Shown here: positions 53,996-62,992 of the stretch, piece by piece
Position numbering within the stretch: position 1 is the first letter of the stretch
Layout of the letters: each line of letters begins with the position of its first letter
Source: Streptacidiphilus jiangxiensis
GTDB taxonomy: Bacteria; Actinomycetota; Actinomycetes; Streptomycetales; Streptomycetaceae
Reading direction: 5' to 3'
DNA: 64,000 bases
NCBI RefSeq assembly: GCF_900109465.1
Contig: NZ_FOAZ01000021.1
Location: 101,746 to 165,745 of the forward strand
Notes under the pieces: model-generated
Databases searched by the model: none
What the model was told of the DNA's origin: nothing
Seen by the model: only the letters and a program-made list of their open reading frames with translations
Position numbers and translations under genes: made by a program

Positions 53996-54373
53996 TCAGG
54001 CGCAGGCGCGGAAGACCGGCAGGTGAGTGTGCGGGGCCGGCGGGGCCAGGCGCACCCGGGTGCCTTCGGGCACGGTGCCGGGCAGCGCGTCGTCGAGGGA
54101 GGCCTGCACGGTGAAGCCCTCCTCCATGACGACCAGGCAGATGGTCTCGCCGTCGGTGTACTGGCGGTGGCGTGGTGTCAGCAGCCGGTGCACGATGCCG
54201 GCGCCGGCGCTGGCCTGCTCGTCCAGTTCGGACGAACCGCAGATGGGGCAGAGCAGGGTGGCGCGTCCCGTGGGCGAGCCGCACCAGCGGCAGCGGTGGT
54301 AGCGCAGGACGGGGGTCGACGCCTCGTCGCCCGCAGGGACGACGGCGAGGGGCATGAGGGTGGAGGAAGGCAT
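53996..54373 (-). CDS. Zn-ribbon/OB-fold (DUF35) acyl-CoA-associated protein
   Basis: 125 residues: rubredoxin-like zinc ribbon YHRCRWCGSP and LLCPICGSSEL (four Cys), then an OB-fold. DUF35 proteins accompany thiolases and acyl-CoA enzymes. Two GGCACTCAGTGCC palindromes lie 64-98 bp upstream of ATG 54373, the same operator found beside the acyl-CoA dehydrogenase gene, placing it in the same regulon. Confidence 0.85.
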   Translation of the reverse strand: MPSSTLMPLAVVPAGDEASTPVLRYHRCRWCGSPTGRATLLCPICGSSELDEQASAGAGIVHRLLTPRHRQYTDGETICLVVMEEGFTVQASLDDALPGTVPEGTRVRLAPPAPHTHLPVFRACA

Positions 54374-54436
54374 GGGGGCTCCAGTGAACGCGAACGGAGG
54401 GGTCGTTCAGCGGCGCAGTGCCGAGAAGGACTGTAT

Positions 54437-54471
54437 GGCACTCAGTGCCCCTCGTAAAGGCACTCAGTGCC
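54437..54471. promoter_or_regulatory. Twin TetR operators GGCACTCAGTGCC
   Basis: Two perfect 13-bp palindromes at 54437-54449 and 54459-54471, 22 bp apart, between the TetR and DUF35 genes. Confidence 0.85.
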
Positions 54472-54526
54472 CTTGCTTGGCCGAGCAGTGCAATCTGCGT
54501 AGTTCGGCTGCGTTCGCCCGCCGGAT

Positions 54527-55276
54527 CTACTCCCCGAGCGCGCCCTCCACGTCGCGCACCACGCGCCACAGCGGCGTGCCCTTGCGGGCCAGCAGCACCA
54601 CGACCTGCTCGTCCTCCCCGCCCGCGCCGTCCACGGCCCCGGGCGTCGCGGCCCGCGCAGAGGGCTGGGCCGACTGCTGGGCAGGGGAGAAGGCCCGGGC
54701 CACGTACCCGAGCGCCTCGTCCATCGCCGCCTGCACGTCGCCCTCGCCGCCCGCGCGCAGCCAGGTGCGCAGCGCGTGGTTGTGCGCGGCGACCACGGCA
54801 GCCGCGACCACGTCCGCGCGCAGCGCGCCGTCGGCGCGGTCCGCGCCGCGCTCGCGCAGGTGCTCCGCGAGCGCGCGCTCGTAGCGCCAGACGACGGAGA
54901 GCTCGTGCGCGCGCAGCCCCGGCACCTGCCGGGTCAGGCGGTACCGCTCCACGGAGAAGACCGGATCGGCCGCGTACATCCGCAGCACCAGTCGGGAGGC
55001 GTCGCAGGCCTGGGTGACCGGGTCGCCGTCGAGGGGGGCGCCGCGCAGGAACGCGGTCATGTCGGCCAGGCAGCCCTCGTGGTCGGGGAAGACCACGTCC
55101 TCCTTGGAGGGGAAGTAGCGGAAGAAGGACCGCCGCCCCACGCCGGCCAGCGAGACGATGTCGTCGATCGTCGTCTGCTCGAAGCCCCGTTCCAGAAAGA
55201 GCTGGAACGCGGCGCGGACCAGCGACTCCCGCATGGTCGGTTTCGGGTCGTCCCCGGAGGTCACAGCAGCTGCCAT
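54527..55276 (-). CDS. TetR-family regulator of the acyl-CoA locus
   Basis: 249 residues with an N-terminal HTH (FEQTTIDDIVSLAGVGRRSFFRYFPSKEDVV) and a long helical ligand domain; acyl-CoA or fatty acid sensing is inferred. The last ~55 residues are an extra Ala-rich tail. Four GGCACT-type operators flank the gene on both sides. ATG 55276. Confidence 0.9.
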   Translation of the reverse strand: MAAAVTSGDDPKPTMRESLVRAAFQLFLERGFEQTTIDDIVSLAGVGRRSFFRYFPSKEDVVFPDHEGCLADMTAFLRGAPLDGDPVTQACDASRLVLRMYAADPVFSVERYRLTRQVPGLRAHELSVVWRYERALAEHLRERGADRADGALRADVVAAAVVAAHNHALRTWLRAGGEGDVQAAMDEALGYVARAFSPAQQSAQPSARAATPGAVDGAGGEDEQVVVLLARKGTPLWRVVRDVEGALGE

Positions 55277-55321
55277 GTGCAGAACGTAACACCAGATCGG
55301 GGTCCGGAGCGCCCCCACGAT

Positions 55322-55357
55322 GGCACTGAGTGTGCATAATCGAGGGTACTGAGTGCC
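55322..55357. promoter_or_regulatory. Degenerate TetR operator pair in the divergent promoter
   Basis: GGCACTGAGTGTG (55322-55334) and GGTACTGAGTGCC (55345-55357), 23 bp apart, match the GGCACTNAGTGCC consensus with two and one mismatches, between the TetR and acyl-CoA dehydrogenase starts. Confidence 0.75.
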
Positions 55358-55399
55358 ATATGGGTGCCATAGGGGTGCCGACAGATCTCGGGAGCGACC

Positions 55400-56551
55400 G
55401 TGAGCGCAGATTTCGACCTGTACCAGATCTCCGAGGAGCACCAGATGCTCCGCGAGACGGTCCGGGGCCTGGCCGAGGCGAAGATCGCCCCGTTCGCCGC
55501 CGAGGTGGACGAGCAGGCTCGCTTCCCGCAGGAGGCGCTCGACGCGCTCATCTCCTCCGAGCTGCACGCCGTCCACGTCCCCGAGGAGTACGGCGGCGCC
55601 GGCGCCGACGCGCTCGCCACGGTCATCGTCATCGAGGAGGTGGCCCGCGTCTGCGTGTCCTCCTCGCTGATCCCGGCCGTCAACAAGCTCGGCTCGCTCC
55701 CGGTGATCCTCTCCGGCTCGGAGGAGCTCAAGCGTCAGTACCTGACCCCCCTCGCGGCCGGCGACGCGATGTTCTCCTACTGCCTCTCCGAGCCCGACGC
55801 GGGCTCCGACGCGGCCGGCATGAAGACCCGCGCGGTCCGCGACGGCGACGACTACATCCTCAACGGCGTCAAGCGCTGGATCACCAACGCGGGCGTCTCC
55901 GAGTACTACACGGTCATGGCCGTCACCGACCCGGAGAAGCGCTCCAAGGGCATCTCCGCGTTCGTCGTCGAGAAGGGCGACGAGGGCGTCTCCTTCGGCG
56001 CGCCGGAGAAGAAGCTCGGCATCAAGGGCTCCCCGACCCGCGAGGTCTACTTCGACAACGTCCGCATCCCCGCCTCGCGGATGATCGGCGCCGAGGGCAC
56101 CGGCTTCGCCACCGCGATGAAGACCCTGGACCACACCCGCATCACCATCGCCGCCCAGGCGCTGGGTGTCGCCCAGGGCGCGCTGGACTACGCCAAGGGC
56201 TACGTCCAGGAGCGCAAGCAGTTCGGCAAGGCGATCGCCGAGTTCCAGGGCATTCAGTTCATGCTGGCCGACATGGCCATGAAGCTCGAGGCCGCCCGCC
56301 AGCTCACCTACGCCGCCGCGGCCAAGTCGCAGCGCGTCGACGCGGACCTCACCTTCTTCGGCGCCGCGGCCAAGTGCTTCGCCTCCGACGTCGCCATGGA
56401 GGTCACCACCGACGCCGTCCAGCTCCTCGGCGGCTACGGCTACACCCGTGACTACCCGCTGGAGCGCATGATGCGCGACGCGAAGATCACCCAGATCTAC
56501 GAGGGCACCAACCAGGTCCAGCGCATCGTCATGGCGCGCAACCTGCCGTAG
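55400..56551 (+). CDS. Acyl-CoA dehydrogenase (actinobacterial AcdH/FadE type)
   Basis: 383 residues: PEEYGGAGAD, SEPDAGSDAAG, GVKRWITNAG, GGYGYTRDYP and C-terminal IYEGTNQVQRIVMARNLP with catalytic Glu368. It closely resembles the highly conserved Streptomyces short/medium-chain acyl-CoA dehydrogenase. GTG 55400. Divergent from its TetR. Its last 68 bp and terminator recur 4,088 bp downstream. Confidence 0.95.
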   Translation: MSADFDLYQISEEHQMLRETVRGLAEAKIAPFAAEVDEQARFPQEALDALISSELHAVHVPEEYGGAGADALATVIVIEEVARVCVSSSLIPAVNKLGSLPVILSGSEELKRQYLTPLAAGDAMFSYCLSEPDAGSDAAGMKTRAVRDGDDYILNGVKRWITNAGVSEYYTVMAVTDPEKRSKGISAFVVEKGDEGVSFGAPEKKLGIKGSPTREVYFDNVRIPASRMIGAEGTGFATAMKTLDHTRITIAAQALGVAQGALDYAKGYVQERKQFGKAIAEFQGIQFMLADMAMKLEAARQLTYAAAAKSQRVDADLTFFGAAAKCFASDVAMEVTTDAVQLLGGYGYTRDYPLERMMRDAKITQIYEGTNQVQRIVMARNLP

Positions 56552-56630
56552 GGATAAAAGCGCAGGTCAAGTGCCTGATCGTCGGTGCCGAACGGGCGCC
56601 CTTCCGTATCCGGAAGGGCGCTTGCCTGCA
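56483..56630 (+). repeat. Direct repeat copy 1 (dehydrogenase 3' end plus terminator)
   Basis: 148 bp collinear without gaps to 60571-60718. The 68 bp of coding sequence differ at five positions between copies; the terminator hairpin is kept in both, the spacer diverged. Confidence 0.88.
56596..56621 (+). terminator. Terminator of the acyl-CoA dehydrogenase gene
   Basis: Arms GCGCCCTTCCG and CGGAAGGGCGC (11 bp) with a TATC loop. Confidence 0.85.
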
Positions 56631-57031
56631 TGAATGTTCCGTATATGCGAGGGCACCACCGCCCAACTGCTCACCGCGGTCGGCGCAGTCTTGCTCGTCG
56701 TTGCTGGTCAGCGGCTTGCGGTGGTTCGGATCGCTGGTTTCGCTCCGCGTTCCGAAAGGCCTGTGGGTGCGTCTGTTGCGCGTATGTTGCGACGCAGGCT
56801 TCGACAGGAATACAGCTTGCCACGGGGCAGCTGATCACCGGTACATGCTGATCGCGGGGCGGACTGGTCGGCGATCTTCGCGCCGCCGCCCGCCCCGAGG
56901 ACCTCTGCGTCGGGCGCCACCCTGGGCGCCGGTGCTGACCTGCCGCATCCGGACGCGTTCCGGCCGGGGCGACGCCTTACCTGTCCGGAACGATGTCGGC
57001 CGTGGGTGTCGAGCAACAGTGCGTGTCCGCT
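56622..57031. other. Intergenic stretch, no gene seen
   Basis: About 410 bp at the left edge of the accessory region. Short frames on both strands lack ribosome sites, domains and actinomycete codon bias. Confidence 0.5.
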
Positions 57032-57487
57032 TCAGCCGGTCTGCGGGCCGCGGACGACGACGATGGGGCAGGTGGCATGGTGGGTGAGGTGCTGCCCGAC
57101 GGAGCCGAGCAGGGCTTCGGAAAATCCGCCGTGCCCACGGTTTCCCACGACCAGCAACGCGGCGCCGTTGGCTTCGTCCAGGAGTACGCCGGCCGGGTGG
57201 CCCTGAACAACTCGGGTTCGGATCTCGATGACCTGATCAGTCCCGAGAGTCTCATCGATGGTTGCGGCGAGGATGTCGCGAGCGCTGTCCTCCCAGTCGA
57301 ACGAGGGCTCTCCGGGCGGGGACCAGCCGGTCCAGTTGTGCGGGAAGTCCCAGGCGATCGCGGCCACAAGGGCGTATCCGGTCAGTTCGGCCTGCCGGAC
57401 GGCCCAGCGCAGGGCGGCCTTCGAGGGTTCGGAACCATCGACGCCGACCACGATGAGTGGGGCTGGTATCGCAGTCGTGTCGCTCAT
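57032..57487 (-). CDS. Universal stress protein
   Basis: 151 residues, single UspA domain: VVGVDGSEPSKAALRWA and ATP motif GNRGHGGFSEALLGSVGQHL (G2xG9xGS). Ends PIVVVRG as usual. Cytosolic. Confidence 0.92.
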   Translation of the reverse strand: MSDTTAIPAPLIVVGVDGSEPSKAALRWAVRQAELTGYALVAAIAWDFPHNWTGWSPPGEPSFDWEDSARDILAATIDETLGTDQVIEIRTRVVQGHPAGVLLDEANGAALLVVGNRGHGGFSEALLGSVGQHLTHHATCPIVVVRGPQTG

Positions 57488-57587
57488 TGGGTACCTCCGT
57501 ATCCGCTGCCGACGTTCATCTCAGCCTGTGTGCCTTCCACTGTTTCCGGAGGTCGGCGTGGCTGCCGCTCCACCGGTTGACGTCCTC

Positions 57588-58058
57588 TCAGAAGACGAGC
57601 TGTTGCCCTCCGTCGATGTCGTAGGTGGCTCCAGTGAGTGCCGTGTTGGCCATGAGATGGACAGCGAGCGCGGCGACGTCGGCAGGAGTGACGACGCGGC
57701 CGACCGGGAGCCTTTCGGTGAGCTCGGCGCGGCGCCCCTCGAGTCGGTCTTCGAGCACCGCCGCCGACAGCGGAGTGTCGACCAATCCAGGCGCGATGGC
57801 GTTGACGCGGGCGGGAGCGGTCTCCAGCGCCAGCGCGGCGACGAACAGGGGCATCACGGCGCTCACAGCGGAGGCGATGCCGACGCCAGGTGCGACGCGG
57901 CGCGAGCCGGCGTCACCCATGAAGATCAGCGTCCCCCCGGGCCTCATCTTGCCGACAGCGTTGCGCGTGACCTCGAGCCCCAGTTCCACTTGACCGCCGA
58001 GGGCGTCGCGCAGGTGCGGCGAGTCCACCTCGAGCAGTGGGCCGTAGCCCGTCGCCAT
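57588..58058 (-). pseudogene. Truncated, degenerate short-chain dehydrogenase
   Basis: The 156-residue frame matches only the C-terminal two thirds of an SDR (GGTLIFMGDAGSRR, APARVNAIAPGLVDTP, GATYDIDGGQQLV). The N-terminal TGxxxGIG nucleotide motif is absent and the YxxxK position reads A-x-x-x-V, so it is very probably inactive. Confidence 0.75.
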
Positions 58059-58229
58059 CGCGCAGCGGGTCGGCTCCGTCGCGAAGTGTCACCTGACAGC
58101 AGCTGACCGAACCGGGCTCTCGCTTGGTTCGAGGGAACCTCGTGGATCCGCGGATGCGGGCCGGATTCCTCGGCCGATCGCATGGGTAGGGCACAAGCCT
58201 GTTCCCTTCCGCAGAACCTTGTCGCTCGA

Positions 58230-58637
58230 TCAGGCCCTCGTGATGGTTCTGCCTGGCATCGGCTCCGCGAGTTTCGTTCGCCATTCGGGCGCGCCGAAGG
58301 CGTCGGCGAAGTACTGGGTCTCGTGGATAACATGCTCGTGTTTGAATTCCATGATGCTTACCGAATAACTGGGCACACCGTCGTACCTGATCAGGCACTC
58401 ACTCACCCACAGACTCCCGCCGCCGGTGATTCGCCGAACCGTGAAATGGCGATTCGCGGGGTGTCCGCCGCGCTGGGCCGAAATCGCTGAACGGCCTCGG
58501 AATCGCTCGCCCGACTGCGGGTAGTCGAGGATCGCGTCATCGGCGTACACAGCATGTTCGGCTTCGCTGTCCCCACGTTCCGATGCTCGCCAGTGTTCTT
58601 CGACAGCGGCTCTGGTACGGGCGTCCGGATCCATCAA
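58230..58637 (-). CDS. SnoaL/NTF2-like protein
   Basis: 135 residues with the SnoaL-like pattern AVEEHWRASERGDSEAEHAVYADDAILDYPQSGERFRGR and C-terminal EFKHEHVIHETQYFADAFGAPEWR. Small-molecule cyclase or binding fold, function unknown. ATG 58637 or 58634. Confidence 0.85.
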   Translation of the reverse strand: MMDPDARTRAAVEEHWRASERGDSEAEHAVYADDAILDYPQSGERFRGRSAISAQRGGHPANRHFTVRRITGGGSLWVSECLIRYDGVPSYSVSIMEFKHEHVIHETQYFADAFGAPEWRTKLAEPMPGRTITRA

Positions 58638-59364
58638 GGCGCCTCTCTCCTGAACTTCCGAGGTTCCACGGCAACCGCCCAGATTTCATCGTAGGCGTGC
58701 GCGCAATCATGCGCATCGGGACGGTGTCTCGTAGTGGTCGCAGCGCCTTCCGTGGACGAGTTGCCTGATCTGAAGCTCGGTATGTCGTGGTCGTCTTCAC
58801 GGGCGCTCCTCGGTGATCGAGCAAGATCCCGGCCGACGTTCAGGCTGGGCCGGAGGCGGATCGGGGGGGGCCTTTTCATCCGACGTCATCGTGTTGTCCC
58901 GGCGGCGATCCATGGGTGCCGATCCCGAGGGCACGGAGCCGGTTCATTCCGAGAACCCAGAACTCGAAGAGACGGGATCTTCGTACCATGTGGACAACTG
59001 TTTGTTTCGTACTTCCGCGAGCCAGGTGATGGACGAGGAGCGCTCCGCAACCGACACCCCCGCCAACGGGCCGGGACGGCTGGTCCTGTCGGCCGACGCG
59101 GTCCGCCGCAGGCGTCGCGCGCTGCGCCTTCTCGCGCCCGTCACCGTCCCGCGTCCGGCTCGGGATGAGTGCGACTCGGACGTGTGGCTTGTACGCAACG
59201 TCTGGCGCGGAGCCTGTTGTGATCTTCGACCGAGGGGAAGCGGCCGGGGTTGAGGACGGGGTTCGGACGTCGGCACCGCGCCGACAGGAGCGGATGACGA
59301 GGCTGCCCGAACCAGTAGCAGACCGAGACAACCGGGATGCCGGGCACCGCGCGGTGGTGAGCTG
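58638..59364. other. Low-coding-density stretch
   Basis: About 730 bp without a clear gene. The best frame, 58912-59253 (+, ~113 residues from ATG; SADAVRRRRRALRLLAPVTVPRPARDECDSD), has no recognisable domain and weak start signals. It may be a remnant. Confidence 0.4.
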
Positions 59365-60084
59365 TCAGTGGCCCGCGCTCTGGCCACCGTCCACGTGCAG
59401 GATCTCGCCGGTGACGAACGGCGCGTTCTCCAGGAACACCACCGCGTCGACCACATCACGGATCTCGCCCATGCGGCCGAGCGGATGGAGCCGCGCCAGA
59501 GCCTCGCGGTCGGCATCGACGTTCGGGAACGTGTCGATCACCCCGAGCGAGACGGCGTTGGCACGGATGCCTTGCGCCGCGTACTCGATGGCCAGGCCCT
59601 TGGTGGCGGCTTGCAGACCGCCCTTGGTGAGCGAGGCCAGCAATGCCGGGGCTGCGGACTGCGCGTGGTCGACGAGGCTCGTTGTGACCTGGACGATGTG
59701 GCCGCCGCCCTGGGCGATCATGTGCGGGACTGAGAGCTGGGTGATGTGGAAGAAGCCGCCGATGTTGACGGCGGTGACTACTTCGTAGTCGTCCGTGGTG
59801 TAGTCGCTGAAGGGCTTCCCGATGAAGCGGCCGGCGTTGTTGACCAGGGTGTCGATCCGGCCGTAGCGGTCGAGTGCGGCCGCGACGACGCGTTCGGCGG
59901 CCTTCCGATCGGCAACATCGCCCTGGACCGTCAGCAGATCGGCCTCGTCGGAGGAGGCGATGGTGCGTGAGGTGGCGACGACGGCGTACCCGAGTCGGCG
60001 ATAAGCCTCGACCAGACCCGCGCCGATGCCCTGCGAGGCGCCCGTCACGATGGCGACTTTGGGGAACTCCTCGACCTTATCCAT
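59365..60084 (-). CDS. Short-chain dehydrogenase/reductase lacking the usual Tyr
   Basis: 239 residues: TGASQGIGAGL, VNNAGRF, GGHIVQVTTS and IRANAVSLGVIDTF are SDR hallmarks, and GEILHVDGGQSAGH ends it. The active-site YxxxK reads ASLTK, with Lys kept but Tyr replaced, as in an SDR subgroup with the TKGGL motif. Substrate unknown. Confidence 0.87.
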   Translation of the reverse strand: MDKVEEFPKVAIVTGASQGIGAGLVEAYRRLGYAVVATSRTIASSDEADLLTVQGDVADRKAAERVVAAALDRYGRIDTLVNNAGRFIGKPFSDYTTDDYEVVTAVNIGGFFHITQLSVPHMIAQGGGHIVQVTTSLVDHAQSAAPALLASLTKGGLQAATKGLAIEYAAQGIRANAVSLGVIDTFPNVDADREALARLHPLGRMGEIRDVVDAVVFLENAPFVTGEILHVDGGQSAGH

Positions 60085-60443
60085 GTCCTGAAGCTATCAA
60101 CGTGTAAGGAAGCCACAACTCGAACACGACCGGTGGACCTTGCGCCGGCGGAAGCGGAGGCCGGATGTGACCCGACCCCTTCTCTCCGGCAGGTTCCACT
60201 ACGACCGAGCGCGCCTTCAACGACGCCTGGTCCGGGACCGACCACCTCGACCTTGCGCACGCGCACGCTGGGCTCCGCCACCATCACGGCTGTGCGGTGG
60301 CGCGCGAGGTCTTCGCGAAGTACGACGCGGCGCGCGGCGCAGCCAGCGACCAGGGTTGACGCCCAGTCGGCGCTGTCAGGGATCGAGGAGCATTCGCACT
60401 CGACGCCACGCCGGGCGGAAAGGGCGGCGGGCCCCCTGTCTCC
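60085..60443. other. Intergenic stretch, possible gene remnant
   Basis: About 360 bp. A short plus-strand frame ending in AREVFAKYDAARGAASDQG (stop near 60360) looks like a gene tail without its start; otherwise nothing recognised. Confidence 0.35.
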
Positions 60444-60532
60444 TGACGTTGCGTCAGTGTTGAGTGGGAGGGCCGAAAGCCATGGCAAGCGGTGCGAACT
60501 CATGAAGGGAGTTCGCGCAGGTCAGCCGGGCT
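60444..60532 (+). repeat. Dispersed repeat copy A
   Basis: 89 bp nearly matching 63177-63264. Begins with TGACGTTGCGTCA (inverted TGACG/CGTCA) and contains GCGAACTCATGAAGGGAGTT. Looks like a duplicated promoter plus gene start. Confidence 0.8.
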
Positions 60533-60570
60533 GCACAGGGCAAAGCCCCAGGTGGCCCGGCTTTACCTCC

Positions 60571-60639
60571 AAGACCACCCAGATCTACCAAGGCACCAAC
60601 CAGGTCCAGCGCATCGTCACGGCGCGTAACCTGCCGTAA
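60571..60639 (+). pseudogene. 3' fragment of an acyl-CoA dehydrogenase gene
   Basis: The 22 C-terminal codons (KTTQIYQGTNQVQRIVTARNLP) duplicate the end of the 55400 gene, with the catalytic Glu changed to Gln. No upstream part of the gene is present; the frame is joined to unrelated repeat DNA. A terminator follows. Confidence 0.85.
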
Positions 60640-60680
60640 GGGTAAATGCCCAGGTCAGCGGCCTGATTGCACGACCACAA

Positions 60681-60711
60681 CAGGCGCCCTTCCGCCCCGG
60701 AAGGGCGCCTG
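60681..60711 (+). terminator. Duplicated terminator hairpin
   Basis: Arms CAGGCGCCCTTCCG and complement (14 bp) with a CCC loop. Confidence 0.8.
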
Positions 60712-60824
60712 CCTGCGTAGATCCCGGAGATCTACGAGGGCGCGGCTACGCGACCCCTGATGCAGGCCCGGGGCCGACGAACCACGTCCAGGCCCGATCG
60801 GACCCCGGAGTGCTGGCCGTGCCG

Positions 60825-61952
60825 TCACCGGAAGGCCGGCACCGTGGCGGGCAGGCCCATCAGCACCGCGCCCGCCGCGTCGTACATCATCGGACTGAGG
60901 AACGCGTGCGACTGTGGCACGAGGGCATCGCCGAGCAGTTCCTGCAGGGGGTGGCCGGTGAAGATCGGCGCGGTGCCGGACAGGCCGACCACCTTCGCGA
61001 CCACCTCGGCGGACGTGCGGGCCAGATGGGCCGCCGAGAGCCGCAGGTGGGCGTTGAGGTCGTCCCGTACGGCCGCCCCGTCGGGCACGCTGTCCCACGC
61101 CTCGTCCGCGGCCTCGAAGAAGTAGGCGCGCGCGGATCGCAGCATCGCCTCAGCCTCGGCGATGCCTGCGCGGTAGTACGCCCGGTCGGCGAGCCGGGGC
61201 GCAGCGGTGATACCGACACGCCCGGCACCGGTCTCCTCGGCGAAGTCGAGCGCGGCCCGTGCGACACCGGCGGAGACGACGGACAGTGCCTGGGCCGCGT
61301 AGGCGATCGGGGGGTAGCGGTAGATCGGCTCGTCGATGGTCGGCGCGCCGCCCCTGATGAAGGTGCGCCGTTCCAGCACCGGCACCTCGTCGAGGACCAG
61401 GTCGAAGGAGCCCGTCGCCCTCATGCCGATGACGTCCCAGTCCTCCACGATGGTGACGTCCGCGGGCCGCACCACTGCCCCCCGCGGCTTGCCGTCCGTC
61501 GAGTCGTCGCCGGGGATGCCGACGCAGAGCACCTCGGCGGCCTTGCAGCCGCTGCCGAACTTCCACCGTCCGGTGACGGAGAAGCCGTCGGTCGTCCGGC
61601 GGGCCTCCTGCACGGGATACAGCGCGCCGGCGAAGACGACGTCCGGGCCGTCGGCGTAGATCTCCTCGAGCGACTCCAGCGGCAGCGACCCGAGGTAGGT
61701 GGTCTGGCAGCCGAAGGCGGCGACCCAGCCGGCCGACCCGTCGACCGTGGAGATCCGCTCGACCAGGCGCAGGAAGTCGGCTGGCCGCATCGGGTCGCCA
61801 CCGAAGCGCCGCGGCGTCGCTGCCCGGTAGACGCCGATCTCCTTCAGCCGGGCGACGAAGTCGGCCGACACGAACCGCTGCTCGTGGAACTCGGCTCGGC
61901 GCCGCCGCAGTTCGTCGAGGACGTCGTCGACGGTGGTCCTGGTGTGGGTCAT
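60825..61952 (-). CDS. Acyl-CoA dehydrogenase-fold flavin monooxygenase (HsaA-like)
   Basis: 375 residues of the ACAD C-terminal-2 type: GVYRAATPRRFGGDPMRP, DGSAGWVAAFGCQTTY, VTGRWKFGSGCKAAEVLCVG, MRATGSFDLVLDEVPV. It lacks the acyl-CoA dehydrogenase Glu motif and resembles HsaA/group-D FMNH2 monooxygenases of aromatics. A flavin reductase partner is not nearby. GGGAG precedes ATG 61952. Confidence 0.87.
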   Translation of the reverse strand: MTHTRTTVDDVLDELRRRRAEFHEQRFVSADFVARLKEIGVYRAATPRRFGGDPMRPADFLRLVERISTVDGSAGWVAAFGCQTTYLGSLPLESLEEIYADGPDVVFAGALYPVQEARRTTDGFSVTGRWKFGSGCKAAEVLCVGIPGDDSTDGKPRGAVVRPADVTIVEDWDVIGMRATGSFDLVLDEVPVLERRTFIRGGAPTIDEPIYRYPPIAYAAQALSVVSAGVARAALDFAEETGAGRVGITAAPRLADRAYYRAGIAEAEAMLRSARAYFFEAADEAWDSVPDGAAVRDDLNAHLRLSAAHLARTSAEVVAKVVGLSGTAPIFTGHPLQELLGDALVPQSHAFLSPMMYDAAGAVLMGLPATVPAFR

Positions 61953-62277
61953 CGGTGCGCTCCCCGGGTCGTAGGCAGTTCTTCGACCATAGAAGGCGAG
62001 CGCCGGCGACGAGATCGCCACTCCGCGACAGGGGAACAAACTCCGAGTCGGCTTGGCCCAGGCGGGTGTGACGGTGAGCCCCGCCCGGCGCCCATTGAGC
62101 GCGGACGGCTGCCGCACTGGCGCGCCGGGCAGCCCGATCTTGTTGATTCATGACCAAGCATTCTGACGCTCAGTCAATTCCTGGATCCTTAGGCGATCAC
62201 ATGGCTGGCAAAGGCCATGCCATGATGTGCCCCGCAATCGATCACATCACCGGCTGATGTTGTCATGAGAGGACCCC
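61953..62277. other. Intergenic stretch
   Basis: 325 bp without a gene. GATCACAT occurs twice, about 45 bp apart (near 62195 and 62240), upstream of the secreted protein gene; possible regulatory sites. Confidence 0.4.
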
Positions 62278-62739
62278 ATGAGAGTCTCGAACGCAGCAAC
62301 GCTCGCAACGGCCGTCGGCCTCGCCGCAGCGATGACCGTTTCGATCCCCTCCACGGCGCAGGCTTCGACGATCGTCGGCACCTTGAGCCGGAGCATCTAT
62401 CTGGCCGCATCCTCGAACGGAGGGTTCAACATCCCCTACTCCGGCACGGCGTACTGGAAGGTTCCCGCCACTGCCTGGTACTCGTGGTCGATGTCGCCGA
62501 TCCCCACTGTGGGTAACGGTACGCCACGCTCGATCTACCTTGCCGCGGGCACCTACACGGTATCCTGCTCGTTCTCCGGCACCGGCACGGACTGGCACGC
62601 CGGGAACAACTACTCCGGCGGCTGCGAGATCATCAACCCCTCAACCGGTGGCTACGCCGACCTCCCGTACAACAGCTCCATGTACTTCGACATCCCTGCA
62701 GGTACCTACAACTTCGAAACCCAGCTCGCGACGGCCTGA
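62278..62739 (+). CDS. Small secreted hypothetical protein
   Basis: 153 residues, signal peptide ~1-29 (cleavage near AQASTI). The mature part is Ser/Thr/Tyr-rich and beta-predicted, with SIYLAA occurring twice (SRSIYLAASS and PRSIYLAAGT) and two Cys (VSCSF, GGCEII). GAGGAC lies ~6 bp before ATG. No family recognised. Confidence 0.78.
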   Translation: MRVSNAATLATAVGLAAAMTVSIPSTAQASTIVGTLSRSIYLAASSNGGFNIPYSGTAYWKVPATAWYSWSMSPIPTVGNGTPRSIYLAAGTYTVSCSFSGTGTDWHAGNNYSGGCEIINPSTGGYADLPYNSSMYFDIPAGTYNFETQLATA

Positions 62740-62924
62740 GTTCCACTGCGCCGGCTCGGTGGGATGAACCTCCGCTACTGAACTTGTCAGCGCAAGCAGC
62801 CTTTCTGGCGCGCGCAGTGAGCACCCTGGCGTTCTGCGCTGCAGCTGGCAGGACTGCCAGCTGGATGGCGGCAGTCTTGACCCTGGATATTCAACAGCTG
62901 GGTTGATCTGACGTCGAGTTGGCA

Positions 62925-62992
62925 AAAGGTGCCCTTGACCTGTGAGGATGCGATTGCGACGTCGTATCCGTGCGGCAGTCAAGGGCACCTTT
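62925..62992. repeat. 15-bp inverted repeat at the transposase remnant
   Basis: AAAGGTGCCCTTGAC (62925-62939) and GTCAAGGGCACCTTT (62978-62992), perfect arms 38 bp apart at the start of the transposase-like frame. Confidence 0.7.

Larger units (their letters stand above)
60571..60718 (+). repeat. Direct repeat copy 2 (dehydrogenase 3' end plus terminator)
   Basis: Collinear with 56483-56630 at a constant 4,088-bp offset. Confidence 0.88.

Noticed and set aside
56483..60718. Integrative element with integrase
   Set aside because: No integrase, excisionase or tRNA target is present between the repeats, so only a duplication or island remnant can be claimed.
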